From Micrasema longulum (taxonomy: Eukaryota; Arthropoda; Insecta; Trichoptera; Brachycentridae), in the NCBI GenBank assembly GCA_022494885.1, contig JAGVSM010000464.1, positions 175,524 through 239,523 of the forward strand: DNA of 64,000 nucleotides. The letters are read 5' to 3'. The translations under genes and the position numbers were made by a program. Positions 20,560 through 31,905 of the stretch are shown one piece after another. Under the pieces are notes generated by a model. That model was not told where the DNA came from, made no database searches, and saw only the letters and a program-made list of their open reading frames with translations. Each line of letters opens with the position of its first letter. The stretch's first letter is position 1.

Positions 20560-21055
20560 TCTGTTTTTCAAGTTCAAGAGACGGTTTAAAACTACGCTAT
20601 TATTACGTATTGTTTATTTTGGCATCAATAACTAATTGTCTGTTTTTGGTGAAGATTTCTAAGTTTGCTTCTTGTATCCTCAACCGATCTAATTAGTAAT
20701 TTCAATACCCAAATATTTCAACTGTCTGTGTTGTGTGACCCAACGGCAATTGCCTGTTGTGCATAATTTATTTGTGACTTAATAATATGTCTAGTCTTAG
20801 ATCTATTTATTTTAAGACCCATGTCACTCGTAGCCATCTCTAGCTTTAGGAAATTATCTTTTAATCTGGAATTAGTTCTGGAGATTTATTCTAGATCATC
20901 TGCACAGGCATTAATATATTTATCTGGGTGTTCTTCCTAAAAGTAGTTAGCATTTTTCTTACTCCCGCATCTCATGGATTTTTCTAGAGCAGAATTAAAC
21001 ACGCTCGCCAGTGCATCGCCTTGCCAGACTGTTGTGCGCCTGAAATATATCTGAT
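20560..21055 (-). mobile_element. LINE reverse transcriptase core, decayed
   Basis: The minus strand reads TVWQGDALASVFNSALEKSM, then INACADDLE (a degraded YADD motif) and ATSDMGLKINRSKTRH. Several stops are present. Confidence 0.65.
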
Positions 21056-21191
21056 TTGCTGTTTTGGAACTTCACAGAACATTGTGTTTTAGACGTTGTC
21101 ATCTTAGTTAGTCTTATTTGCTATTTAGAAATCCGTAATTTCAGCCATTGCCTCGTACAACTTCGACCACCACAATACTCTCACCCTTTTT

Positions 21192-21650
21192 TTACAGATG
21201 TATACTTTGAACCATTTCAAAGCGTGTTAATAATTTGTCTACACCTTTCTTCTTCTTGTTATCAGCCCGTTTCTCTCCACTGCTAGATATATTCCTCTTC
21301 CAAATTTTTCCATGTTTTTCTGTCTTGAGTACTCTTTTTCCATCCACGGCCCGCGACTTCGACGACGTCTTCAGTCCATCTCCTCTGAGTCGTCCTACTT
21401 GCCCTTTACTTTCGTGGGGTCTCCAGTTTAGTATTCTGGGGATCCACCTATCGACTTCTTGTCTCGCCACATGACCCGCCCACTGCCATTTTTGTCTTCT
21501 CACTCTTTCTGCGATATCGGTCACCTTTGTACGGCGTCTTATCTCCTCATTCCTTATTCGGTCCCTTAAGGAGACGCCCAACATTTGTCTTTCCATAGAC
21601 TGTTGAGTGCAGTTCCGCAGTTTGATTTCATTTTTCCTACCCGCTTCCAA
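21192..21650 (-). mobile_element. RTE-like LINE C-terminal region
   Basis: An open minus-strand frame of 152 codons includes QQSMERQMLGVSLRDRIRNE, EIRRRTKVTDIAERVRRQ and KWQWAGHVARQEVDRWI. This signature is common in insect RTE-like elements. Its order relative to 20560-21055 is reversed, so these are separate insertions. Confidence 0.8.
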
Positions 21651-21659
21651 CTGTGTATT

Positions 21660-22040
21660 TATAGTAACACTTAGGATTTTTTTTTAACAGCGTATCTTTC
21701 ATACTGGGTGTATTGATTTTTTTATTAATAAACTTCATAAATGTACATGTTTTTTTTAAATTCTATCCATATCTACTTTTACACACCTAGTAAATTTTAT
21801 CACTAAATCTCCAAAAAAAGAGACTAACTCTTTAAGACTTGATTTATTTCAATGTTTTACAATATTTATGAATATCATTTTTTATATCCTTAATAGTTAT
21901 ATATAGGAATATGTATTTGAATGAACCAAATGCTTTATTTTATTTCTTACTTTAAATATTTTATTAATTTACTTAGGATTATTTTTATACCGCCATTTGT
22001 ATGAAAATCACCTCAAGGGCTCTGTAAAATAAGCATCCCA
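21660..22040. other. AT-rich spacer
   Basis: No gene or repeat recognised, except ATCACCTCAAGGGCTCTGTAA at 22009, which resembles L2-like LINE tails in reverse. Confidence 0.5.
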
Positions 22041-22044
22041 ACAC

Positions 22045-22400
22045 TCCTTGAAGCTGCAGAGCGCATAGGCGGTTGGGATTCTAGTTACCCATTTCCATTT
22101 AAATTGAATTGTAATTATTTTATAAGACCAAGATTACAACACGTCTTGCAGCTACATAGCACTCGGATGTTTCGAAATACAACCTCTATTTCTACTGATC
22201 AAAAAAATGAGTAAGAAGTCTTTTTAATTTACAAACAATCGTTTACAAATAGAATCAAGATAACATGTCCTGCACTTACGGAGCGCATGGGCGGTTAAAA
22301 ATCTAGACCCCGTTTGCAGTTGAAGTTTAATTTATATATAGTATGAAAGCTAGCATCACAAAAAGTCTTGCAGCTACAAAGCGCATCGCCGAGTGGAATT
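22045..22400. repeat. Spaced repeat of a CTTGCAGCTACAGAGCGCAT motif
   Basis: The motif occurs four times, at 22047, 22145, 22269 and 22367, spaced 98, 124 and 98 bases. A fifth, inverted copy lies at 5883-5925. Flanking bases are only loosely conserved. Its nature is unknown; it could be a decayed satellite. Confidence 0.55.
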
Positions 22401-22549
22401 TTAGCAACAGAAAAAAGTTTAAAACAAAACATACAATAATAATACATTCATTGAACAAAGAACTAGTAACTTTTGCAAATTTAATGAACATGCAACAGCA
22501 CAAAAAATAAACGATACCTAGAAAACTCAATAAAAATAGCATAGGTTCA

Positions 22550-22690
22550 ATTAAGAAAAAGCGTGGCGAATAGGTAAATTGGTTAACCTACTTGGTTGTT
22601 TATTTTATGTATTTTCTTCTTTGTTAACCTATTTTTTTTATTCACTTACTGTTTCTTCAGTGAAACTTTTTCAAAATTTACTAATATATA
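22550..22690 (+). repeat. Shared 3' flank of the zinc-finger genes, copy 2
   Basis: TTCAATTAAGAAAAAGCG, GGTTAACCTACTTGGTTGTTT and TTTCTTCAGTGAAACTTTTT match the flank near 53565-53725, though 2.6 kb of LINE remnants separate it from gene D. Confidence 0.55.
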
Positions 22691-22839
22691 CTTGTAACAT
22701 CGTATTATTTCAAAATTGCTTTGTTTTATGGGCGCTTATTTTTTTTTATTTCATAATGAACATTTGATTATATACTAAATATTGTACGTATATTATAGAA
22801 ATTATTTATTTGACGATTGTAGTCTGCATTACTCTACGA

Positions 22840-23545
22840 ACTGTTTAACCCATCACGTAATGCAGAATATATATATATAAGTTAGAAGTTAATTAATAGA
22901 AAGCAGATGGATGCTTAACTGCCGATATGTACAGAAAAATAGATCCATATTTTATTTATTTATTTATTAATGAAATCATACAGTCTTTATATAAAACAAG
23001 GTACAAAAGAACAATGAAAAAAAGTAAGACCAATTACAGATTTCACACTAATTTATTATGAATGCAGGAGGAGAGGGGAAAAATAATTGTACTTTAAAAA
23101 AGTAAAAATAAAAATATTACATAAAAAGGAGAAGACATTGTTTAGCTACTCTACTTTCCTCCCTCTCTCTCTGCTTCCATGAACATTTAAATTTAATTGT
23201 AAAAAATCACAACCAACAATAAATTATTCGATGCAGGTAGTAGATGTAAGTAAGTATAAATTAAGAGTTGAAATCAAATGTTTAAAATTAAAAGTAAAAG
23301 TTAAAATGAAAAGTTTAAATTGAAATTAAGTTAAAATTAAGAATTAAAATTAAAAAGCTAAAATTGTTAATATTATCCGTAGAAGTCGTATTCCGCAATC
23401 GAATTGCCCTATTAATGGGTGAATTTTGACTTAAATTTGTACGGCTTCTGGGTGTGTAAAACAGTGCATCAGATCTCGCTCGATTATAATATTATTGGGA
23501 ACATACAAACTGATCGTGTTCAGTATATTTGGATTATAAATTTTC
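22840..23545 (-). mobile_element. LINE 3' end split by a second LINE tail
   Basis: 22840-22950 and 23370-23545 together match the LINE C-terminus at 39690-39960 (CCCATCACGTAATGCAG, AACTGCCGATATGTACAG, CTTCTGGGTGTGTAAAACAG). The gap, 22951-23365, contains a TTTATTTATTTATTT stretch and another reversed LINE 3' UTR. Confidence 0.65.
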
Positions 23546-23636
23546 TTGTTTGGTTCGGTATCAAAAATATACTTGAAATAGTTTAACATAAAAAAAATAT
23601 GGGAAGGGAGAGATAATATAAAAAATAATTTTAATT

Positions 23637-24840
23637 ATGTGAGATGGGTAATGTGTGTATTAAATAATATTAATTCTGTATTATAATCTGGCAAAGGAAA
23701 GGGGTGGTCTAGAGCTAACAACCAATAGGGAGAGAGATACAACCCCCACCAAAAAGCACCTATCAAAATGCTATAAAAACAGTACAAGGGAATTATTTGG
23801 TCTCTTGCATCCCTCGCATTTACGGTGGCCACTCTTAAGACGCGGAGGCTCTCTCATCGAGACGTGAGACCTTGACATCCACGCTGAGATGTGAAGGGTA
23901 TTTTCCTCTTCCTGCGGAAAATTAGATGCCAGCTACCTTCAGACTGATGCAGTCTTCAAGGATCTAGTCCCACCACCCCAGCCCGCCGCCTCCAGGAATC
24001 ACCGCCACACCTCCACGGGTCAACACCACACCACCCAGGAACAACACCACACCCAACGAAAGTAACAGATTTACTTTAAATCCTTCCTTCCTAATGTAGA
24101 TTCTTAGCTTTCATTACAATAAAATTAGTATTATTTCAGTTTTAATAAACTTGATTGTTGTTTTTTTAAACCGACGATGTTTTATGCATTCCAACTTTTA
24201 TAACTAATATACTTGGTAATAATTGATAACTACTATAAATCAGCAGCTATCTGTTAGAACAGTTGCACTAATTGTTATTTCTGTGACATTGAGTGAGCTT
24301 CTAGAGACGATGACGGAAGGTCCTGAAGTGACAGGCGAGGCTTGTACGCATCCTCGAGTGTTACGAGTTGCAAGTGTGAGGGTGTGATAACCCTGTGGTT
24401 TTATTCGAGCTGATTTGTGTGTTTAATGATTATTTACCGGCTCAACTTTTTCAGACTATTTTCAATTGTGATTTATGTGACATTGCGGAATTGGAATAAT
24501 AAATAGTATTTTGAAGAAACTTTGTGTATTTTTCTTCATTCGCATGTCACCCGAGATAAGGCGAGACCGTCGAAGCGAGAACCCTGCACCAGATGTATGA
24601 TTTGTATCATATATTTGCTTGCTATCGTATTTCAGTTTTTATGTACATATTATTACTTGTTACTTTATTACTATTTGTTGCTATACTATTGTTGTTAACA
24701 TACCTATGTGTAAATATTTTTCTGTCCCAAAATGAGTTTGTTGTAACTCCTGGGAGTACAAAAAAAAAATTTTGTATGATTTAATAAAAAAAAATAAAAA
24801 ACTGGCGCGAACAATATTGGTTATACCTATCCTACTTCTC
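23637..24840 (+). mobile_element. LTR-like sequence(s), unclear
   Basis: A GC-richer stretch has a TATA box CTATAAAAAC at 23771, a C-rich region at 23960-24060 and poly(A) signals near 24118 and 24500. It looks like one or two LTRs or captured promoters. I see no internal gag or pol coding and no matching terminal pair. Besides these features I see nothing in the stretch. Confidence 0.3.
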
Positions 24841-24982
24841 TTCACCTCTACCACTTGATTACTTTTAACGTCAATTTCAACTGAGTAAATAATAAAGTTT
24901 TCAAAATATTCTTATTTTAGTAATTCATTACACCTCTCGACAGAAAAAAGGTTGTGATATTATGATATTCACTGTATTATTC

Positions 24983-25189
24983 TGCCACTCGGACACTATG
25001 TCTCGTAAGCCAGATAAGTACCTACTGCAAAGTATATTTATGTCTATGATCTTCTATTTCGTCGTAATATAATCTGTGATATTTAATATTGTCTGTGCCT
25101 CCTCAAAATGGCCGAACCGATTGCGTCATGCATCATATTAACCATTACGGGCTTTAATCCGTATTCCCAAGGTTTTGTCTGTATAAAAC
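24983..25189 (+). promoter_or_regulatory. Gene E, conserved promoter-proximal block and probable non-coding exon 1
   Basis: Has TCTGCCACTCGGACACTATG, AGATAAGTACCTACTGCAA, TTTATGTCTATGATCTTCT and CCTCCTCAAAATGGCC, and the donor AAAAC with GTAAGT at 25190. Its ATG frame (25108) runs open to the donor but meets a stop two codons into exon 2, which supports a non-coding role. Confidence 0.7.
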
Positions 25190-26088
25190 GTAAGTTTATT
25201 TAATTTGTAATGTTGTTTATATTTAATTTGTAAGTTCAACAAATAAACATATAGTACACACGATTTGTCAGTAAGCATTCTTCATATATCAATATATTCG
25301 CAATTTTAGAACTCCACCATCTTTCTTAAATGACATAAGTTGAGTCTGTAGTTAAATTGAATACAATTAAAAAGTAATTCGGCTTCTGTTATAAAAGTAA
25401 GATTAATGTTTTTTTTTTATAAAGGACGTACACTGACCTTTGGTAAATGCTGGAAGTGACAGTTGACGATAGCCGCAACCGTTGGAAGTTTGTCTATGAC
25501 AAATATTGGTGAAGGTTTATTTTGTGTCTTATTGGTGGTATAAGACCCCTCATAAAATTAAGAAAATAAATTGTGTATAAAAATTGTGTGTTAAAGGTGT
25601 TTCTATTCTATTAATTAATATTTGGAAGATGTAACAGAATAAATTAAAATGTATTAAATATAATTAATGTTACCAATACACTCTATAATATTTTATAATG
25701 TTTTTACTGTTTGTGTTTTCTAAACTTTTTCATTTGTATGTTTTTTATTTCAATTTAATTTTTTTACTTTTGAAATTAATTTAATTGTATTTTTTTATTT
25801 AGTTTTAATAAGACTGTAAGAAATTGCTAGTAGCAATAAGTCCGCCATTTAACTGTGGATACAATTGTCTTTATTTTTGTACTTATGGTATTGTATATTA
25901 TGGTTAATAAAGATTTATTATTATTTAAATAAAAAATTGTAATAGCACCCATGGTTGATAAATATCATATGTGGAAGTGAACCAAATTTATAAATTGTAT
26001 TTAAATATTAGTTATTGTATAATATTTTTTGCTATTCGGATCTTTAACATACCTTTGTTTTATTAATTTCAAGCAATTACATTCTCAG
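25190..26088 (+). other. Gene E, probable intron 1
   Basis: An 899-base intron with the conserved tracts of D and F. It contains a CR1-like LINE tail at 25815-25925 (GTAAGAAATTGCTAGTAGC, AATAAGTCCGCC). Confidence 0.6.
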
Positions 26089-26126
26089 GTGATTGATCTT
26101 CAGTGGTGAGGTGTTAACCTTCGACT

Positions 26127-26688
26127 ATGGAGCAGATTGCTGCAGTGAGTGTCAAGGCTGAACCAGAGTCTGGCGGTGTAAAAGGAGATTTTCTCCATAT
26201 TGGAGAAGGGACGCCACGTCCCTACAGAAGCGACGAACCATGTGTTGCTACCGTGAAGGCTGAACCGTGGACTGGTGATGTAAAAGGAGATATTCTCCCT
26301 ACTGAGGAAGGAACGCCCTATCCTTACAGAAGCGAGAAAACAGGTATTGCTACCGTTAAGGCTGAACCGTCGACTGGCGATGTAAAAGAAGATATTCTCT
26401 ATACTGATGAAAGGACGCCATGTTCCTACAGAAGCGAAGAACCTGATGTTGATTCTCTGAAGGCTGAACCGTGGACTGGCGATGTAAAAGGAGTTACTCT
26501 CCTTATTGGAGAAAGGATTCCATGTCCCTATAAAAGCGAGGACCCAAGTTTTGCTACCGTGAAGGCTGAACCGGGGACCAGTACTGAACAACAGTATACT
26601 ACAGAGAGTAATATGGACATCGACATTGATTATCCTGATATAAAACAAGAATGTTGGGAATCCTCTCGCAACACTGTAGTTGAATCTA
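26127..26688 (+). CDS. Gene E, exon 2: SUMO-motif repeat domain
   Basis: ATG at 26127 (MEQIAAVSVKAEPESGG), 38 bases after an ATTCTCAG acceptor. It ends before donor GTAAGT at 26689. Four repeats plus a cap carry VKAEPE, VKAEPW, VKAEPS, LKAEPW and VKAEPG, followed by DIDIDYPDIKQECWESSR. The repeat period is 34 residues (102 bases), and neighbouring units are about as similar to units in other genes as to each other. Leu replaces Val in the fourth motif, still a permitted hydrophobic residue for SUMO conjugation. Phase 1 joins 29125 in frame for a 637-residue protein. Confidence 0.9.
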
Positions 26689-29124
26689 GTAAGTAATACT
26701 GCATTTCACTTTACCATTCAGGGAGTATAAATTGTAAATAAAAGTATGAAATGTAATATTGTTGTCAGTAATATTGTGTGTGGTTGGGCAGTTCCTATTG
26801 TAGTCAGTAGCCGATAGGGGTGAGTACTACAAATTTCCTATACCCACAGTGCCGAGTACCGAGTAACATCTGCGCCCGCCACATCTATACATCTGGTGCA
26901 CAAAAATCACTGAACATAGAAAGTCTCTAAAACAACTCTGGCGAAGCCTTTAATCTGTTCGCGGTGACTGTATAACAGAGACACCTAATACAGGCACTAC
27001 TGCTACTGATTTTGCCAACTTTTTTACAAATAAGGTCGAAAAATTAGACTGGCATCTAGTTCGGGAAAAAAACCGGTTTTTCAGCTAACGCCTCCCAAAA
27101 ATTAGGTAAATTTGATCCAACATCTGTAAATGAGGTAAAAAAAGATTGTTGCGGCATTACCCAACAAACAATGGAAATTAGATCCGATTCCAACATGTCT
27201 ATTTAAAAAGTGCATCAACGCTAATGTTGTCTTACAGACTTATTTAATACTTCTATGGAGCGCAGCATTGTTCCAAGAGCCATCAAGAAAGCGAATGTAA
27301 CTCCACTTAAAAAAAATCCCAATTAGATATGGAAGATCTTTCCAATTTTCGCCCTATTTCAAATCTTCCCATCGTATCAAAAATGTTAGAATAATAGTTT
27401 CTCATAGGCTTATCAACTATGTCGAGCGGAATTTATTATTTTTGGTAAGATAATCGACTTACTGACGTTTTCATTATACGGAGACAGGAGTGATAAGAGT
27501 GCTATCTGACATTATAACGGCGGTAGACTCTGTTAATCTGGTGTTGTTGGGTCTTTTGGACATAAGTGCTGCATTTGATACTGTATATCATAACATTTTG
27601 CTTGAACGTTTGGAAAAAACTTATGGTATCCGTGATCAGGCACATATGTGATTCAGTTCATATCTTCATGAAAGAGAATATGCAGTTGTGTTCTAGGGTA
27701 ATAGCTCATCAAACTTTCAGTTGTCTTCTGGAGTACCCCAAGGATCAGTACCGGACTACTCCTCTATCTCCTATACACTAAAGATATAGAGAATATTATC
27801 AAAAAATGTGGATTGTAGTCTCACTGCTATGCGGATGATGCACAGATTTATTTTTGTTGTAAACCGAGCGAGAAATGAAATGAGAAATGTGCTTGTTAAT
27901 TTGATTAATGGATGCATTGAGAAAATAGGAAACTGGATGGCTGTAAATAGACTAACACTTAACCCATCTAAAACGGAACAACTAATGGCTTCAGCCAGAC
28001 GACAGAATTTGATTCAGGATACGGCACTACCCGATGTAAGGATTAGCGCTTTACCCATCGTTAAACTACTAGGAGTCTTCCTTAATTCTGACCCTTCTCT
28101 TGACGCTCAAATAGTAGAACGATAAGTTCGTTCTTTTAACAGCTGAGACAGATTAAATGCATACGCAAAAATTTGCCAGTTGATGCCGCCCGTCAATTAA
28201 TAAATACGTTTGTAGTGTCTAGGGTAGATTATTGTAATGGTATCTACGAAGGTCTACCAATGAATAAAATGACTCGCCTACAATCTGTATTGAACGCCGC
28301 AGCGAGACTTATTTTCGGAATCTCTAAATTCAGTAATATCACTTTACTACTTCGGGAATTACACTGGCTACGTTTTCCACAGAGGGTGGAATACAAACTC
28401 TGTCGGCTTATGTATAAGTCACTGCACAACTCTGCTCCAGAATATCTAAGCGAACTCTGCATTCCAGATGAACTAGCTGATAGACGTTTTACGCTTAGAT
28501 CAGCTACATCTACGTCGAAAGGAAAAGTTATTATACCTCTACGCAAACAGCGCCATGAATTCAGCGAACGCGCATTTGCGGTCGCAGCCCCTACGGCATG
28601 GAATGCTCTCCCAGCAGAGGTGCGAAACTGTGAGAGTGAAGTGATGTTTAGGAAAAAACTTAAAACCCACTTGTTCTCTAAATCATTTGAATAAATTCTT
28701 AGCATGTGGTGACAAAGTAGGTACATTGTTTTTCTTCTATTAAAAAAGTTTAAATTAAATTTATACCTTTATTTAATCACTTTGCAAAGTGTCCTTGAGG
28801 TATTGTATTTTGAAAATGGCGCAATAAAAGTTATCCATAATAATAACAGTACTAATTTCAGTGCTGGCCGACATCACACTTTTAATTTTATATACTTTTA
28901 ACTACTTAGCGTAATGGGAAACCAAAAAATTGTCTTTAGCAATAAATACTTTATTCGTGATGCAAAATATATAGGCGAAAATATTTATAAATTATGAAAC
29001 AAGTCATTTGTAGTAAATAAGTACTTATTTGATACGATCGTGTATTAGCTCAATCAATTTATAAAGTTTTTCGCTAAAGCCCAATGCTTCGCATCAGGTT
29101 TATATTATGACTTTATCTTTTCAG
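26689..29124 (+). other. Gene E, intron 2, expanded by a LINE
   Basis: The first 210 bases and the last 275 bases match intron 2 of D and F. Between them is the L2-like LINE at about 26895-28847. Without it the intron would be near 480 bases, like its relatives. Confidence 0.75.
26895..28847 (+). mobile_element. L2/CR1-like LINE, nearly 2 kb, decayed 5' part
   Basis: The 5' part is broken but shows SAAFDTVYHNILLERLEKTY and LSSGVPQGSV. The next part shows WMAVNRLTLNPSKTEQLMAS and KLLGVFLNSDPSLD. The last frame (28173-28694) is intact and holds VSRVDYCNGIYEGLPMNKM, ARLIFGISKFSNITLLLREL and ERAFAVAAPTAWNALPAEVR. A 3' UTR with CCTTGAGGTATTGTATTTTG and AATGGCGC follows. Relatives: 40640-41440 (minus) and the tail at 57305-57490. 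Confidence 0.85.
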
Positions 29125-30476
29125 GCACTGAGTCCACAACACTATTTGTGGAGAGTATAAATCTACCGTCTCATAGTGCAGAACCACAACCTGAGTGTGA
29201 ATACGAAGCAAGACAAAAGAGGAAGCCGAAGAAACCTCGTAATGTTCGTCTGTTGACGAGTGTAGACAAGAAATGGTTTACATGTTCAGATTGTAAATAT
29301 ACAACTCAAGTCAAAAGAACTTTTAATCAACACTCGATAATACATTCAGTTGAGAAACCGTTTGCATGCTCAGAATGTAAATATATAACTCAACGGAAAG
29401 ATAATTTGAAGCAGCACATGTTAATACACACTAGCGAGAAACCGTTTGCATGCTCAGTATGTAATTATAAAACTCGTCATGAGAGTAGTTTAAAACGGCA
29501 CTTTTCTGTACATGCGGATGAAAAACAGTTTTCATGCTCAGAATGTAAATATACAACTCGACAGCAATATCATTTGAAACAGCACATGCTAAAACATTTA
29601 AGCGAAAACCCGTCCGCTTGCTCTAAATGTAATTATATTACTCACAGGAAAGATGATTTTAAACAGCACATCGTAATACATTCCGTAGAGAAACCATTTG
29701 CGTGCTCAGAATGTAAACATACAACTCATCGGAAAGATCATTTGAAGCGGCACGTAATGAAACATTCAAGCGAGAAACCATTTGCATGTTCAGAATGTAA
29801 ATATAAAACTCAAAAGAAATGTAATTTGAATAGACACGTGATGATACATTCAGTCGAAAAACCGTTTGCGTGCTCAGAATGTAAATATACTACTCAACTG
29901 AAAAGTCATTTGAAACAGCACATGTTAATTCACGCTGACTGGAAACCGTTTGCATGCTCGGAATGTAATTATGTAACTCGTCACGAGAATAGTTTAAAAC
30001 AACACTTCGCGATACATGCTGATGGAAAACCGTTTTCGTGCCCAGAATGTAATTACAAAACTCAACGGAAAGATCATTTTAAAAACCACGCGATGAAACA
30101 TTCAGGTGAGAAACCGTTCGTTTGCTCAGAATGTAAATATACAACTCGTCGGAAAGATCATTTGAAATTGCATGTGATGAAACATACAGGTGAAAAACCG
30201 TTCGCGTGCTCAGAATGTAAATATACAACTCGACGTAAAGATCATTTGAAACTGCACGTAACGAAACATTCAAGCGAGAAACCGTTCGCGTGCTCAGAAT
30301 GTAAATATACAACTCGACGGAAAGATCATTTGAAACTGCACGTGATCAATCATTCAAGTGATAAATCTTTTGCATGCTCAGAATGTAATTATGTGTCTAA
30401 ACGGAACGATAATTTTAAACAACATATGTTAATACATACTGGCGAGAAACCGTTTGCGCGCCCAGAATATAAATAA
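29125..30476 (+). CDS. Gene E, exon 3: 14-finger type I C2H2 array
   Basis: Starts at 29125 after CTTTTCAG. It encodes STESTTLFVESINLPSHSAE, the basic segment QKRKPKKPRNV and 14 complete fingers. In order they match fingers 1-13 of gene D closely (for example finger 3 CSVCNY.TRHESSLKRH and finger 9 CSECNY.TRHENSLKQH), so the arrays are collinear. Fingers 11-13 are nearly identical RRKDHLKLH units, a probable local triplication. A last finger has Cys to Arg and Cys to Tyr changes (ARPEYK) and stops at TAA. The frame is otherwise clean. This is probably a working DNA-binding protein with about two thirds of the fingers of D. Confidence 0.9.
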
Positions 30477-31005
30477 ATTAATGCAAGGACGGGTAAAAAA
30501 AGCACTTGTTGATTCGGACTTTAAACGAGTTTAAACCTACTTTAAACTAGTGAGTTTTAACTGGTTTAAATATCAACAACTCCCTAGGGAGAAAATATAG
30601 CCAGTCTTCAAGCATTTCGACATACTCAAAACATTGTTGAATTAACTACCTGCTAAAAGATGTATAAAAATTGTTTTCAGGCGTTGCCTAGTAGGTGAAT
30701 TGGTTCAGCCGGATGAATCTCACCCACATGATAAAGGTTTCAGCTCTTTTACTAAAAGTCAACAGATGGAAGAGTTGAGGAAATGTGGATGTTCGAACAT
30801 AGGCAGAATGGCGAATGTTACACAGTGTGTCAAGTGGCCTCTTAAACCAGTCCATAACCTCTGTCAATGCCTAGACTTCCATATTTCCATCTCGAAATGT
30901 TTTCCCTCTCTGTTGCAATCAATTTAAATATGAATAACTCCCTTGGGAGGAAATCCGGCCAGTCTGCAAGCAATTGGACATACTAAAACAATGTTAAACT
31001 AGTTT
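30477..31005. repeat. Decayed finger tail, then a fairly complete R1 copy
   Basis: 30477-30560 continues broken finger sequence (GGGTAAAAAAAGCACTTG). R1 then runs from about 30565 to 31005. Its two ends are direct copies of a 60-base unit (ACTCCCTAGGGAG, GCCAGTCTTCAAGCA, ACATTGTT and ACTCCCTTGGGAG, GCCAGTCTGCAAGCA, ACAATGTT). Confidence 0.6.
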
Positions 31006-31009
31006 TCAA

Positions 31010-31310
31010 TTCTGATTAGTCGTTCTACAGACCGTCGTGGGCCTTCCAGAATCTGTCTCCATTCCTCCCTGCACATTGCGGTTCTTCTTCAGTTCTTCGG
31101 GCCAATTGCTGCTATATCACATCGCCACCTGTGTTATTTTTTTAATCATCGGGCTTTACGTGTTAACCCATCACGTAATGCAGACTAAATATAAGTTGGA
31201 AGCTAATGAATAAAAAGCAGATAGCTGCTAAACTGCCGATATGTACAGAAAAATTCATCCATATTGTCCGCAGAAGCCGTATTCAGCAATCGTATTGCAC
31301 CGAATATAAT
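31010..31310 (-). mobile_element. RTE-like 3' end and jockey-like LINE 3' end
   Basis: 31014-31120 matches the RTE-like end following D and F (CCAGAATCTGTCTCCATTCC). 31150-31310 matches the LINE C-terminal segment at 39690-39850 (AACCCATCACGTAATGCAG). Confidence 0.6.
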
Positions 31311-31635
31311 ATTCTCAGACCCTATGAATACGAAAATGATCGATTACGTGATAAATAAATCTTATACGTGACTTTCGTTCAGTCTATTCTTCCGAAAACA
31401 AAATAGCTTCATTTTAAGACATAAATAAAGAAATTCGGACCAGATTCGATAAAGCTTTCTTTAAAAAGACACGAATGAAATACAAATTATATTATTTGTT
31501 CCAGTGGTGCTAAGAGTTGCCGTGTATCCATTACACCCATCGGCCTATCGCCTTTTGCATATACCGCGGACATACACAAGGATAATAATAGATGACAATT
31601 GAGAGGTATTGTCAACCTTTGGCACGTGCTATCTT
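31311..31635. other. Spacer
   Basis: I see no gene or known repeat. Confidence 0.5.
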
Positions 31636-31905
31636 GTCGGTTTCGTGGTGAAGTGGTCAGCGCGTTTGCCTACAATACGAGAGGTCTCGGGTTCGATTCC
31701 CGAGACGGATAACATGAAATATTTATTTAAAAAGGCGTTTTTACACTAGAACATTTCATAGCCCCTGGACTGGTACTTGCAGCGTCAGACTGATCATCTC
31801 ACCGTCATGTATAAAAAATGATCAAGATACGCTGCGATTGGTGTACCAATGCAGTTCCCTATGCACCATTAGGTGCGAAAGGGGAATGATGATGATGATC
31901 TTTAA
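31636..31905 (+). mobile_element. tRNA-derived SINE (family S1), best copy
   Basis: The head is complete: TCGTGGTGAAGTGGTCAGCG (A box) and GGGTTCGATTCCCGAGAC (B box). The body has TTTTTACACTAGAACATTTC, CCCTGGACTGGTACTTG and GATTGGTGTACCAATGCAG, and it ends in a GATGATGATGAT tail. About 270 bases. Confidence 0.85.

Noticed and set aside
24593..24784. Small membrane protein of 63 codons
   Set aside because: The hydrophobic translation comes from a T-rich tract next to LTR-like sequence and has no conservation evidence within the window.
26100..26648. Long open frames antisense to exon 2 (also 49179-49808, 59450-59647, 17072-17296)
   Set aside because: They arise because the 102-base repeats lack stops on both strands. 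They have no conserved starts and translate to repeats that mirror the sense array. The sense frame has matching splice sites and conserved protein.
31636..31720. tRNA gene
   Set aside because: A and B boxes are present, but the head does not fold to a clean cloverleaf, and the same non-tRNA body follows in six copies, so it is a SINE. The same applies to 4505-4683 and 15404-15470.
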